Shown piece after piece: positions 9,081-18,437 of a stretch of 64,000 bases of DNA. This stretch comes from CAVYXZ01 sp963772595 (GTDB lineage: Bacteria; Chloroflexota; Anaerolineae; Aggregatilineales; Phototrophicaceae). The notes under the pieces were generated by a model. The model made no database searches. It was not told the DNA's origin and was given only the letters and a program-made list of their open reading frames with translations. The position numbers and the translations under genes were made by a program. Location: NCBI GenBank assembly GCA_963772595.1, contig CAVYXZ010000005.1, positions 1 to 64,000 of the forward strand. Direction: 5' to 3'. Numbering within the stretch: the stretch's first letter is position 1; every line of letters starts with the position of its first letter.

Positions 9081-10112
9081 ATGCAGAACAACGGGTCAAT
9101 TGTGGGGAAACTAAATGCCTATTCAGAGGCATACTCTGCCATCGCACCGCTCGTTGCACACACGCAAGTTTTGGGGTTGCTTCAAGGCGCGTATGCCAGC
9201 GGCATCCTGAATGTTGCCCTGTCTCCAGCTTCTGCTGAAGTGATCGCAGCTGAGACGGGGATCAATCTGGATCGCATACAGGACATGTGCCGTGTTCTTG
9301 ATGCCTATGGCATTCTTATCAAAGAAAACGACTGTTACCGCCTGGACGAGCAGTGGGCCTTACTCGTGACCTCCGACTTGATTCGCACCTTTCCAGTTAT
9401 ACTCAGTGATGCCTTCGCCAAAGCACGAGACTTTTCTCAGCCCGGTGCCAGTTACTTTCTGCTTTCCTCAAAAGAACGGCTTGCCCTGGCAAAAGGTGTC
9501 ACTTTTAACCCGACTTCCGCCGATACGACCGCATTTTATGAGATGCTGTTTCAGGATATGCTGCCAGAAGTGGCGGACAGGTTAAAGCAGCAGGAGACAC
9601 ATTATCTTGAGCTCGGTTGTGGTGTGGGGGGTGGTCTGAACGGCCTGTTACGCACTTACCCTCGCGTGACGGCTGTGGCGGTTGATTTGGCTAAGGATGT
9701 ACTGGCTGAAGCACAGGCAACCGCCGAAGCCCTGGGACACAGTGAACGAGTGACCTTCATTCATGACGACGCCCGCAACTTTGATGAGACGAATGCCTTC
9801 GATCTTGTCTATTGGAGCCAATTCTTCTTTCCTGAAGCAAGCCGCGCCGATGTACTCCAGGTAGCCTATGCCGCATTGAAACCCTACGGCTATCTGGTCG
9901 CCCCACTGCTTGGGGACCCGCTACCGGACGAGACTCTGCACAGTCCGGAGGGCAGACAATATGCGATGACACGACTGATGTATGGTAGCTGGGGGATTCC
10001 GAGCCGGAGTGCGGCGGAGGTCAACGCAGAGATTGAAGCGGCAGGTTTCGACCACGTCAAAATCAGGTCGAAGCCATTTTTGCGGTTAATTGTAGCACAA
10101 CGACTAGAGTAA
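9081..10112 (+). CDS. SAM-dependent class I methyltransferase with N-terminal winged-helix region
   Basis: A Rossmann-fold methyltransferase of 343 residues. Motif I is YLELGCGVGGGL, followed by the acidic end of strand 2 (VAVDLAKDVL) and motif FIHDDARNF, which bind S-adenosylmethionine. The N-terminal 80 residues (VLGLLQGAYASGILNVAL, then IAAETGINLDRIQDM) resemble the dimerising winged helix of O-methyltransferases of small molecules. The start follows a GAGAGGG ribosome-binding sequence. The last 50 bases overlap, tail to tail, the end of the minus-strand gene at 10063-11484. The methyl acceptor is unknown. Confidence 0.8.
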   Translation: MQNNGSIVGKLNAYSEAYSAIAPLVAHTQVLGLLQGAYASGILNVALSPASAEVIAAETGINLDRIQDMCRVLDAYGILIKENDCYRLDEQWALLVTSDLIRTFPVILSDAFAKARDFSQPGASYFLLSSKERLALAKGVTFNPTSADTTAFYEMLFQDMLPEVADRLKQQETHYLELGCGVGGGLNGLLRTYPRVTAVAVDLAKDVLAEAQATAEALGHSERVTFIHDDARNFDETNAFDLVYWSQFFFPEASRADVLQVAYAALKPYGYLVAPLLGDPLPDETLHSPEGRQYAMTRLMYGSWGIPSRSAAEVNAEIEAAGFDHVKIRSKPFLRLIVAQRLE

Positions 10113-11484
10113 TGATGATCTGCCCGACCCTGGTCCAATGGATGCCAGGCGCTGCGCCGATTTTGTGGTAACTCATCCCTTGCTGGCGCATTGAGATGGT
10201 GTCCTCACGAAGTTGCTCTTTGTCAGGTGCAATCGTATGAATGATCTCTAACACGCGCACGCCATGATCGCTGTTGTCGTCAGAATAAATGCCTCCGTCC
10301 GCATCGCGCGGCAAATGGACTTCAACGTTATCCTGCGTGAAATCATCCAGGCCGCCAAACGCCGTGTCGATTACACCGATACGCTGACCTGCCCCGGTCC
10401 AGCCCGCCTCATGCCAGGCCGCGATGCCGTAATCAATCAGAAGCTGCTGCATACTGATGGGGTGCGCGACGATGCCGTTAGTACTCAGTCCCACAGCGGG
10501 GCCAAGCAGTCCGGCGACCGCTTCTTCGGTCGGTTCGGGCGTGGGTTGTACTGCCTCGACGACCTGGTCCGGCGGCAGAGCGGGCTGCCATGCCGGGGAA
10601 TGATCGGAATAACCGTTGTCGGTCAGGCGCTTCAGGCCAGTCCCATCTGGATTCATGACATAGATTTCGTCGCTGCTATCGCGGTCGGTCACAAAGGCCA
10701 GACGACTGCCATCCGGCGCAACAGTCACTCGACCGCTGTTGACCCCTTCGGTGGAGATTCGCTCAGGCCTGTTCCCCTCCGGGTCCATGCTGAAGATATA
10801 CCAGGTATCGTCAAGGCGGTTGGTGTCAAAATAGATGGTGTCGCCAATCCAGACGGCTGCGCCATTGTCGGGGCCTTCATTGGAGAGACGCAGCAGAGCC
10901 TCGGTCTCGATATTGCGCCGGAACAGATGGATATCCCCGGTATTGTTCTGCACCTCCCAGTAGACGATCTCCTGCCCGTCCGGCGACCATACCAGGTCCC
11001 CTTTGATGGTGCCGTCATCCGTCAAAGCCTGGATATTGTCGCCAGGGCTGTCGGCGATATACAACTCACGTCCGGCCCCGGCGCGATCTGACACAAAGAC
11101 GATCTTCGATCCATCCGGCGACCAGGCCGCATCGTAATCATCGAAGCTTTCGCCGGGGAAAAGCGGGCGGGCGTTGGTGCCATCGGCGTTCATCAGATAC
11201 AGGGTATCGCGTCCGTCGCGGTCACTGTTGAAGATCAGTTGATCCCCGCGCGGCGACCAGGCCGGATTCCAATCGCGGGCCGGGTTGTTGGTCAGGTTGG
11301 ATACCGGGCCAGCATCGCTCGCCTGCGTCATCACATAGATGTCTTCGTTGCCGAGACGGTTCGACACAAAGGCGATTTGCAGCGCTGCGCTCACATCGTC
11401 CTGAGTCACCAGCGTTACCGTCGAAGAGACCGATGCCAGCAGCACCAACCCCAACAAGCCCGCTAAGAACGCCGTTTTGCGCAT
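10063..11484 (-). CDS. Secreted PD40 beta-propeller protein fused to a truncated subtilase start and an unrelated tail
   Basis: Residues 1-25 form a Sec signal. Residues about 35-310 hold TolB/PD40 propeller blades, each marked by WSPDG-type repeats (AAWSPDGSKIVFVSDR, LVWSPDGQEIVYWE, VTVAPDGSRLAFVTDR). After a Pro/Glu-rich linker comes the beginning of an S8 subtilisin-like domain: IGVIDTAFGGLDDF (catalytic Asp) and SDHGVRVLEIIHTIAPD (catalytic His). The serine half is missing. From about residue 421 the sequence changes abruptly to a helix-turn-helix-like tail (SMRQQGMSYHKIGAAPGIHW) of the kind found in resolvases or transposases. I read this as a protease gene truncated by a deletion or insertion and joined to foreign sequence, so it is probably inactive as a protease. 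Confidence 0.7.
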   Translation of the reverse strand: MRKTAFLAGLLGLVLLASVSSTVTLVTQDDVSAALQIAFVSNRLGNEDIYVMTQASDAGPVSNLTNNPARDWNPAWSPRGDQLIFNSDRDGRDTLYLMNADGTNARPLFPGESFDDYDAAWSPDGSKIVFVSDRAGAGRELYIADSPGDNIQALTDDGTIKGDLVWSPDGQEIVYWEVQNNTGDIHLFRRNIETEALLRLSNEGPDNGAAVWIGDTIYFDTNRLDDTWYIFSMDPEGNRPERISTEGVNSGRVTVAPDGSRLAFVTDRDSSDEIYVMNPDGTGLKRLTDNGYSDHSPAWQPALPPDQVVEAVQPTPEPTEEAVAGLLGPAVGLSTNGIVAHPISMQQLLIDYGIAAWHEAGWTGAGQRIGVIDTAFGGLDDFTQDNVEVHLPRDADGGIYSDDNSDHGVRVLEIIHTIAPDKEQLREDTISMRQQGMSYHKIGAAPGIHWTRVGQIIITLVVVLQLTAKMAST

Positions 11485-11510
11485 CGTTCGCCCCTCAAAA
11501 CTCGCAGTGT

Positions 11511-12657
11511 TCAGGATCTGGCTGAGCAGATGAAGGCCCGACCACCATGACGAATGACCACGTCGCGCAGTTGGCGGTCATTCGGGTTGTACCAGAAGAT
11601 TTCGCCGGGCACGAGCGGGTAATCATAGGCGGTGCCGCTGCGACACAATCGGGGGAGCACCGGCGCTTCGCCCTGGCGTTCGTAGTAGATGCAGGTATTG
11701 GCTGGAATCCGGTTGCTCGTCTGGCCGAAAATGGGGAAGTCCCCCAGAATCGGGAACTCCGTGTAATCAGTAGCGATGGTCATGTCGCTGACGTCGGTCT
11801 CGTTGGCGAAGGTGATCGAGAGAACATTCTGATCACTGTAAAACACGTTGATGCCCTGCCGCTCCGCCGGTTCCATGCTGTGCAGCGCGTATTCTGACTG
11901 CACTTCTGGTTCTTCGCCCACGACCTCGACGTCAAAGCTGATGGTGTCAAGTTCGGTGCGGACGACTACCCCATCGCTCTGGGATTCCGGCAGATACAGG
12001 CGCACAGCCAGGAAATTGCGCCCCAGGGCATCCGGTATTTTAGGCCGCAGCATCCACTCCCAGTAATTTTCCCCGTCTTCGCGGATTTGCAGCACATAAC
12101 CGCTGGGGTCGGGAAACACGTCGAAACGCCCCAGGTCCAGCCCGGTGAGTTCCGCACCCATGAAGCGATACACGGTGAGCGCCTGTTCGTCACGCAGGGG
12201 TAAATCAGGGGTCGGCGCGGGCGTGGCCTCGAGGCCCAGACTATCAACATCAATCTCAAACCGCACCCGGATGATGTCCTCGGCAAATACTGTCTCCGGG
12301 GCAAACAGGCGGCGCTTCCCGGCTCCGAGTTCGCTCTGCGCTTTCAACTGGCGTCGTATCACCGGCGGCTTGGAGCTTAGCGAGAAAATCATCGATTTCT
12401 TGCGAAACCTGAACCATGATCTCAGGCCGGTTTTGCAGACGCTTCAGCAGGCCAGCCACCCGGTCCGCATCATGAGGTCGCTGGCGGATGTGCCATCGCA
12501 AGCCGTCAACGATACTGCGCTGATCTTCCCCACTAAGCGCTTCCGATGTATCGATCCAGTCTTGCAGTTCGGCCGACTGCGCCTGATCGTCTGGCAGCGA
12601 AAAATCCAGCGTATCGTGCCCAATTCCCAATCCATTTTGGCTGGGAGCGGTCATCAT
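11511..12657 (-). CDS. Unrecognised protein, frameshifted; possible partner of the PD40/subtilase protein
   Basis: The N-terminal part, from about 12657, reads in one frame through GIGHDTLDFSLPDDQAQ and EIDDFLAKLQAAGDTT. The C-terminal part (to 11511) reads in another from about 12350 (GKRRLFAPETVFAEDIIRVR onward). One indel near 12350 joins them into about 380 residues. The N-terminal helical part resembles small adaptor domains found in Chloroflexota multidomain proteins. The C-terminal part is beta-rich (YWEWMLRPKIPDALGRNFL). I do not recognise a family with confidence. The next gene starts 26 bases downstream on the same strand, so the pair is probably co-transcribed. Confidence 0.45.
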
Positions 12658-12679
12658 CGCTAACCCCATTGCAAAATAG

Positions 12680-12913
12680 CCCGGCTTGATCCCGCACCAG
12701 AAGGCCACATAGTCTTGGATCTGCCGGGCGGCGTCATGGAATGCGGATAGAATCAGGCCGCGTTCTGGTTGACCTGGTGGCAGGTCGTGTGATGATCGCT
12801 CTGGCGCAAAAGGCAGAATTGACGGCCTCCGGCGGGAAGTAGTGATTCCCCTCGACGATAATCGTGTGATCGCTTTCGGCAATGACCTTGCCGCTCCAGA
12901 TTGCTTTTGCCGT
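12680..12913 (-). pseudogene. DUF427-family gene, decayed
   Basis: The conserved DUF427 core can be read only by changing frame. KAIWSGKVIAESDHTIIVEG continues to NHYFPPEAVNSAF in one frame, HHTTCHQVNQNAA follows in a second, and FHDAARQIQDYVAFWCGI in a third. At least two indels are needed. The expected start codon, placed after a good AGGAG, is ACG at 12911-12913 instead of ATG. The family is of unknown biochemical role. The combination of a lost start and two shifts points to true decay. Confidence 0.65.
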
Positions 12914-12999
12914 GGTGTTTGATCTCCTGAGTGACTGTATAGACTGGCATCAGCATAGACAACCTTGTCCAGGGCGTCTGTTGTCAAAACAACATTACA

Positions 13000-14223
13000 T
13001 TAGCGATTTCTCCTTAGTCGGACATCGGCATAAACCGCCAGAATCAAGACGCCAGCCTTGATCACGTACTGCCACTCATTTGGGATATTCATCAACTGAA
13101 GACCGTTCGTGAGGGTTGCCATAATCAGGGCGCCTATCAGCGCGCCCAAGACTGTTCCTTCGCCACCGAGGGTCGAAGTCCCCCCCAGAATACAAGCGGC
13201 GATGACGTCGAGTTCCATACCGCCTCCAGCAGAAGGAGTGCCGCCGCCTACATAGGAAGCCAGAACGACCCCGGCCATACCGCACAGGAAACCCATCAGG
13301 ACGAAGATTGAAAAAATGTTGTTGCGAATGTTGACGCCAGAGAGCCGGGCCGCCTCGCGGTTGCCGCCGATTGCGTAGGCATAACGACCAAAACGGGTGT
13401 TATTCGTAACGTAGTTGACCACCATCGCGACGATAGCGAGGATGAGAACAGGTGACTGGACGCCGTTATACTGATTAACAATATATACGTAGAGGATGAA
13501 TACCGCCGCAAAAATCCCGGTTTTGAACACATCCAGGTAAATGGAAGACAGTTCAAAGCCATACTTCAATTTTCTTCGCCGGCTGAAGACCATGTTAGCG
13601 AACAGGAAGATTGTTACCGCTGCCGCCAGTATGGCCCCCGCCCAGGTGGGTAAGTATCCATTGGCAATACTCAGGAATGCGTCCTGCTTGGCCGAGATGG
13701 TCTGCCCTCCCGTCACGATCAGGATTGCGCCCTGGAGCGCCCACAAACCGCCCAGGGTAACGATAAACGCCGAGACTCGTAGTTGAGCAATGATATATCC
13801 CTGGTAAATGCCAAACAAGACCCCTACAACCAACCCTATCAGCACCGATAGAATAGTCGTCACAACGACAAAATTCAACGGGTCCTGGCCGGGGAAAAGC
13901 TGAGGAATGAGATTCGGCCACAATTGCGCCTGAGCCATTGCTACAATAACAGACACGAAACCGGCCAGTCGTCCCACGGACAGGTCAATGTTACCAGTCA
14001 CGATGACCGGAACCATGCCGACAGCCATGATGGCTGTTACGGTCATCTGCCGGAACAGGAACGAAATGTTTCGGGCACTGAGAAAAGTACCATGAGTCAG
14101 GAACGCGAAGAACAGCCATATGAGGATAGTGGCACCAATGAGTCCATAGGTTTGGAGATTGGCACCGAGACGCTTGGCGAGACTGGGCGTCTCACTGCTG
14201 GCAGTGGTTGTAACCGAGGCCAT
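13000..14223 (-). CDS. xylH: Xylose/ribose-type sugar ABC transporter permease
   Basis: The membrane subunit of a CUT2-class importer, about 407 residues from the chosen start. It has roughly ten hydrophobic segments, and the conserved blocks GNIDLSVGRLAGFVSV and ACILGGTSTLGGEGTVLGAL are typical of XylH/RbsC/MmsB. The start at 14223 is supported by AAGGAAG nine bases upstream; a longer reading would overlap the ATPase gene and add a poor N-terminus. It is last in the order binding protein, ATPase, permease, all on the minus strand. The match to the XylFGH set is good, but the sugar could be another pentose or hexose. Confidence 0.88.
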   Translation of the reverse strand: MASVTTTASSETPSLAKRLGANLQTYGLIGATILIWLFFAFLTHGTFLSARNISFLFRQMTVTAIMAVGMVPVIVTGNIDLSVGRLAGFVSVIVAMAQAQLWPNLIPQLFPGQDPLNFVVVTTILSVLIGLVVGVLFGIYQGYIIAQLRVSAFIVTLGGLWALQGAILIVTGGQTISAKQDAFLSIANGYLPTWAGAILAAAVTIFLFANMVFSRRRKLKYGFELSSIYLDVFKTGIFAAVFILYVYIVNQYNGVQSPVLILAIVAMVVNYVTNNTRFGRYAYAIGGNREAARLSGVNIRNNIFSIFVLMGFLCGMAGVVLASYVGGGTPSAGGGMELDVIAACILGGTSTLGGEGTVLGALIGALIMATLTNGLQLMNIPNEWQYVIKAGVLILAVYADVRLRRNR

Positions 14224-14251
14224 ATGAACTTCCTTTGCGAAAATCAGTAGA

Positions 14252-15841
14252 TTAAGCGGTGCTGGACACAGCCTCACTGGCATCAATGTTAGCGCTGGCG
14301 CTGCTTGCCACAATGCCAGTGGCTAGAGCCATAATTTTTTCTTCGGTCGCGTCAGCGATGTCGAGCGTACCCGCTGAACGGCCTTCGCACATGACCATTA
14401 TCCGGTCGCTCATGCCCAGGATTTCTTCAAGTTCGCTCGATATCATGATGATTGAAATTCCCTGCCCAGCCAAGTCGTTCATTAATTTATAGATTTCATA
14501 TTTGGCACCCACGTCAATGCCGCGTGTCGGGTCATCCATAATCAGCACTTTGGGCTGGGACATCAGCCATTTGGAAATGACCACTTTTTGTTGGTTGCCG
14601 CCGGAGAGGGAGTCGACTTTGGCGTGGAGCGTTGGCGTCTTAATCGCCAGGCTCTTGGCATAGTGCATACTGGCGTTGAGTTCCGCGTTGGCGTCGATCC
14701 GCATCCACGAAGAGAATTGATCCAGGTTCGCCAGTGAAATATTATTCAGAATGCTTTGAATCAGGATAAGACCGTGCTGTTTCCGATCTTCGGGCACCAG
14801 GCTGAGGCCATAGCTCATAGCCTGCCGGGAGTTATGGATCGATAATTGTTTGCCGTCCAGCTTTATCGCACCCTGGGTAATCTTGCCATACTCGCCAAAC
14901 AGGGTCATCACCAGTTCGGTGCGACCGGACCCCATCAGGCCCGCGATCCCCAGAATTTCGCCCTGACGCAGGTTAAAAGATACACCTTTCAGGACTTCAC
15001 GATCCGTATGTTCAGGCGGCAGCGCGTGGAGATTCTCCACCTCAAAAATGACATCACCCGGATGCCGATGCCCTTCTGGGAAGCGCTCCCTCATTTCGCG
15101 CCCGACCATCAGGCTAACGAGTTGCTCAAGCGTCACCTCTCGCGTTGACTTGGTGGTTACGACTTTGCCATCCCGCAGTACGGTGATGGTATCGGCGATC
15201 CTGAAGAACTCGCCGATTTTGTGCGTGATATAAATGCAGGTCACGCCATGTTCTTTGAGTATGGTCAGTATTTCCATCAGTTTGTCGATCTCAGCCTCGC
15301 TGAGGGCGCTGGTTGGCTCGTCCAGAATCAAGACTTTGGCATCTTCGGAAAGGGCCTTAGCAATTTCCGTCATCTGCTGTTTGCCGACACCCATCTGTTT
15401 GATCAGTGTTTGGGGCTGAATCTCCAAACTATATTTTGTCAGGATATCTTGAGTCTCTGAATATAGCTTATCCCAGTTGATGACGCCGTTTTCCACTGGC
15501 TCTTTGCCCAAGAAAATATTCTCACCTACGGTCATGTTACCGACCAGGGTCAGCTCCTGGTAAACAATCGCAATCCCTTCTTTGATCGCTTGCCGGATCG
15601 AACTGCCCTCCAGCCGCAGTTCATGACCATTGTATATGACGCTGCCTTCATAAGACCCTAAGGGATAGACGCCGCACAGAATCTTCATCAGGGTAGATTT
15701 GCCCGCGCCATTTTCACCACACAGGCCATGGATCTCGCCACGGCGGATCTGGAACGATACGTCATCTAGAGCCGTCACACCGGAAAAGTGTTTACTGACG
15801 TTTTTTATGTCAAGAATGACATCATTCGCGTTGTCGCTCAT
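14252..15841 (-). CDS. xylG: Xylose/ribose-type sugar ABC transporter, double ATP-binding protein
   Basis: Two fused nucleotide-binding domains energise sugar import. The first has Walker A GENGAGKSTLMKIL and Walker B VLILDEPTSALSEAEI. The second has the usual degenerate P-loop GLMGSGRTELVMTL, signature LSGGNQQKVVISKWL and Walker B VLIMDDPTRGIDVGAKY. About 529 residues, normal for XylG/MglA/RbsA. Two starts are possible: ATG 15841, or GTG 15865 with AGGAAG upstream. The binding-protein gene ends about 140 bases before it and the permease follows after 28 bases, so the three form one operon. Confidence 0.9.
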   Translation of the reverse strand: MSDNANDVILDIKNVSKHFSGVTALDDVSFQIRRGEIHGLCGENGAGKSTLMKILCGVYPLGSYEGSVIYNGHELRLEGSSIRQAIKEGIAIVYQELTLVGNMTVGENIFLGKEPVENGVINWDKLYSETQDILTKYSLEIQPQTLIKQMGVGKQQMTEIAKALSEDAKVLILDEPTSALSEAEIDKLMEILTILKEHGVTCIYITHKIGEFFRIADTITVLRDGKVVTTKSTREVTLEQLVSLMVGREMRERFPEGHRHPGDVIFEVENLHALPPEHTDREVLKGVSFNLRQGEILGIAGLMGSGRTELVMTLFGEYGKITQGAIKLDGKQLSIHNSRQAMSYGLSLVPEDRKQHGLILIQSILNNISLANLDQFSSWMRIDANAELNASMHYAKSLAIKTPTLHAKVDSLSGGNQQKVVISKWLMSQPKVLIMDDPTRGIDVGAKYEIYKLMNDLAGQGISIIMISSELEEILGMSDRIMVMCEGRSAGTLDIADATEEKIMALATGIVASSASANIDASEAVSSTA

Positions 15842-15985
15842 GAACGGTATGTCCTTGATTGGCACGGAGGGCTTCCTGTGTTTGGCAAGTCGCTGCTTAG
15901 CAGGAAGCCCCCTCTTTCAGAATTCGGCGTGCTTATACCGGCAGGCTCTGCCCACCGGGATGCCAATAAACGTCATTCACCAATC

Positions 15986-17128
15986 TTACGATGATGCCGT
16001 TGCGGTTGCTTCAGGTGGACGAGGCGGTTTCTGTGCATCAGGAATATCCTGATAGACATCATCATAGCTCTGGAAGCCGCTCACGACAACAGCATCATAC
16101 AGGTTGTCTATGGTAACCTCGGTAACCGGCAGGTACTTCGCCATGACCTCGCCCTCCAGGGCGTCATTACCGGTCAGGTCGGACAGCTGGTAGGATTCCA
16201 GATCCGGATCGGTCATGCCATTGAGGAATTCATCAACCAGATCGACAGCCTGCGGGGCCATCACACGATAGTCCTTCAGGATTGTGACGGTCAGTTGACC
16301 CTTGGCAATACTGTTGCAGCCCGGAATGGTGGCATCCTGGCCGGAGACCGGGACGGACATCTTCTGGGCGGTGAGGGCCTGGATAGCGCCCAGTCCCAGA
16401 TTGTCGTTGGCAGCAATGACAGCATCAACCTGATTGTCCTGCGACGTCAGGATGTTTTCCATAGCGGTTACGGCATTGGTTTCATCCCAGTTGGCGATGT
16501 TCTGACGGGCAACAATCGTGACAAGCCCTGCGTCCACAAACGGCTGGAGGGTCTCATCCTGGCCGGCTTCGAAGAACTTGGCATTGTTATCGCCGGGGTC
16601 GCCTTCGAGCTTGACGAGTTTGACCGGGTTGTCGGTCGTCCACATGTCGGTGGGACCCGGATCCATGGGATCGAAGCCCAGGGCCTTGAGCACGCCATCG
16701 GCCTGCCCATTACCAACCTTTTCGAGGCCGAAGGTAATGTAAGCCGAGATGCTGGGGGTGGCGATCAGACGGTCATAAGCGATCACCACGACGCCTTCCT
16801 TGGCCGCCTCGTCGACTGCCGTCGCGGCAGCATCAGCGTCCTGAGCGACGATAATGATCGCCTTGGCGCCCTGAGTAATCATGTTCGCAATCTGGTCATT
16901 CTGGACCTTGGGATCGTGGCTGGCCTGCTGCGACACTACAGCATAACCCTTAGCCTCAAGGGCTGCCGTCATGATATCGTTTTCTTGCGACCAGCGGGGC
17001 GTTTCGAAGTCCGAGAAGGACAATCCTACGAGGATCTTGTCTTGCGCATGGATAGGCATCGCTAGCAGGCTTAACATAAATACTGCCGACATAACGACAC
17101 CAAGTAAACGAGAAAACTTACCGAACAT
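15986..17128 (-). CDS. xylF: Xylose-type periplasmic sugar-binding protein
   Basis: The extracellular receptor that captures sugar for the importer. An N-terminal signal (VVMSAVFMLSLLAMPIHAQD) is followed by a type I periplasmic-binding fold: KILVGLSFSDFETPRW, then QIANMITQGAKAIIIVAQD, VVVIAYDRLI and, in the second lobe, VDAVIAANDNLGLGAIQAL. The paired lobes and length (380) match XylF/ChvE-type proteins. A strong AAGGAGG precedes the ATG. No lipobox cysteine is seen, so retention at the cell surface may depend on an uncleaved signal. Confidence 0.88.
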   Translation of the reverse strand: MFGKFSRLLGVVMSAVFMLSLLAMPIHAQDKILVGLSFSDFETPRWSQENDIMTAALEAKGYAVVSQQASHDPKVQNDQIANMITQGAKAIIIVAQDADAAATAVDEAAKEGVVVIAYDRLIATPSISAYITFGLEKVGNGQADGVLKALGFDPMDPGPTDMWTTDNPVKLVKLEGDPGDNNAKFFEAGQDETLQPFVDAGLVTIVARQNIANWDETNAVTAMENILTSQDNQVDAVIAANDNLGLGAIQALTAQKMSVPVSGQDATIPGCNSIAKGQLTVTILKDYRVMAPQAVDLVDEFLNGMTDPDLESYQLSDLTGNDALEGEVMAKYLPVTEVTIDNLYDAVVVSGFQSYDDVYQDIPDAQKPPRPPEATATASS

Positions 17129-17752
17129 TTGTGCCTCCTTGATTTCCGATCATGCTAATAAGTTGGTACAGTCGGCGAAATGCGTGACTTCCCCCCATTA
17201 TACCTCCTTTTATACCATGCTTGGGGACCACCTTTTGAAGAGAAACACATTCAAGCTACCCCCACCTAAAGTGAGTATAGACATCCAGGCCAACTCTTAA
17301 TAGTGACAACTGTCACAATCGAATTGTGTGCGAGTCACGGCATTCCGCAAATAGAATTGTACATCAAGCTGAAAAGTATGCTAAAACGGTAAATCTGGTT
17401 CATCCGCAAATTGTGTGGAATTGCAGCTACTGTTGACCGCTGGCAGATACTCAGAACCGATTTCCAGCAGGTTAACAGATTGGTTATTGAGAATATCCTT
17501 CACATAGAGTAGGGAATGGCATCCGGACGGGGTGTTTGCATCCATCGAGCTAGAGCATGTTTGCAAACTACATAAAGCTGAATTGAGCGCTGTGTTGTTA
17601 GCTCAAAATATGTAATAATTACCGTAATTCTACCTGTTTCTCTCCTGTTTAACAGGCTTTTTGTCGGACAATGCGGACTTTGCAAACACGACCTAGTCCA
17701 GTTTCACCAGAGCAATCTGGAATGCAGGCTTAAACGTGGTTTACTGAAGGGC
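17129..17752. promoter_or_regulatory. Upstream region of the sugar ABC operon, with an operator-like palindrome
   Basis: A 620-bp stretch with no credible gene. It must contain the promoter of the leftward xylF operon. GTGACA/TGTCAC, separated by two bases at 17303-17316, forms a short palindrome about 175 bp upstream of xylF and resembles a repressor or CRP-like half-site pair. Which regulator binds is unknown. The right part runs into the remnant transposase and looks AT-richer than its neighbours. Confidence 0.4.
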
Positions 17753-18381
17753 ATGAAAGCACTATACGTTCGTGAACTCAGTTCAGAAGAACAAGACAGT
17801 CTACATCAGCCTTCAAGGCGTGTCGCTGTCAAATTCTGTTGCACAGTGCTGAAGGACTGAAGGCCGAAGACATTGCGGCGCGGTTGCGGTGATCCATGCG
17901 TTTCACAGCGAAGGATTGGCTTGCTTGAAGCCAAAATCGTCGCGTCCGCACAGTGCCAGCTTTAGCTTCAGCGATCAGGTCTTAGCCCGTCTGCCCGACA
18001 TCGCCACGCGCCTATGGTCTGGACCACAGCCTGTGGTCATTGCAGCGTCTGGCCCAACTGCTGGACATCGGGCGCAGGGAGCGCAAGCGCTGCCTTATTG
18101 TGATTTGGGATCATGCCTCCTGGCACAAAAGCAAAACGGTCAGACACTGGATCCGTGCCCACAATCGTCAGGCCAAGCAGACCGGCGATGTCCGCTTACT
18201 GGTCTGGTTGCTTGCCAAGAAAAGCCCCTGGCTCAACCCGATTGAACCCTGCTGGCTGCATGGCAAGCCGGCGGTTCTTGAACCCGGCACCGACACGCTC
18301 ACAGCGGACATCTTGCGCGACCGGCTCTGTCGCTATTACCAGTCTGGCCCCCATGATCTGCTCTCCAATAAGGTCTGTTGA
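17753..18381 (+). pseudogene. IS630-type transposase remnant
   Basis: The start (MKALYVRELSSEEQDSL) and helix-turn-helix region (AEGLKAEDIAARLR) lie in broken frames, with stops between. From 18040 one frame retains the second and third catalytic blocks: CLIVIWDHASWHKSK and AKKSPWLNPIEPCW. The first catalytic Asp region is missing. No clear terminal repeats were found. It represents a lineage different from the two IS630 elements at the left end. Confidence 0.75.
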
Positions 18382-18437
18382 GATTGCACTAGGCTGCTCA
18401 GGATCAATCGGAACAACCGCCACGTTGCTGCTCTCGT

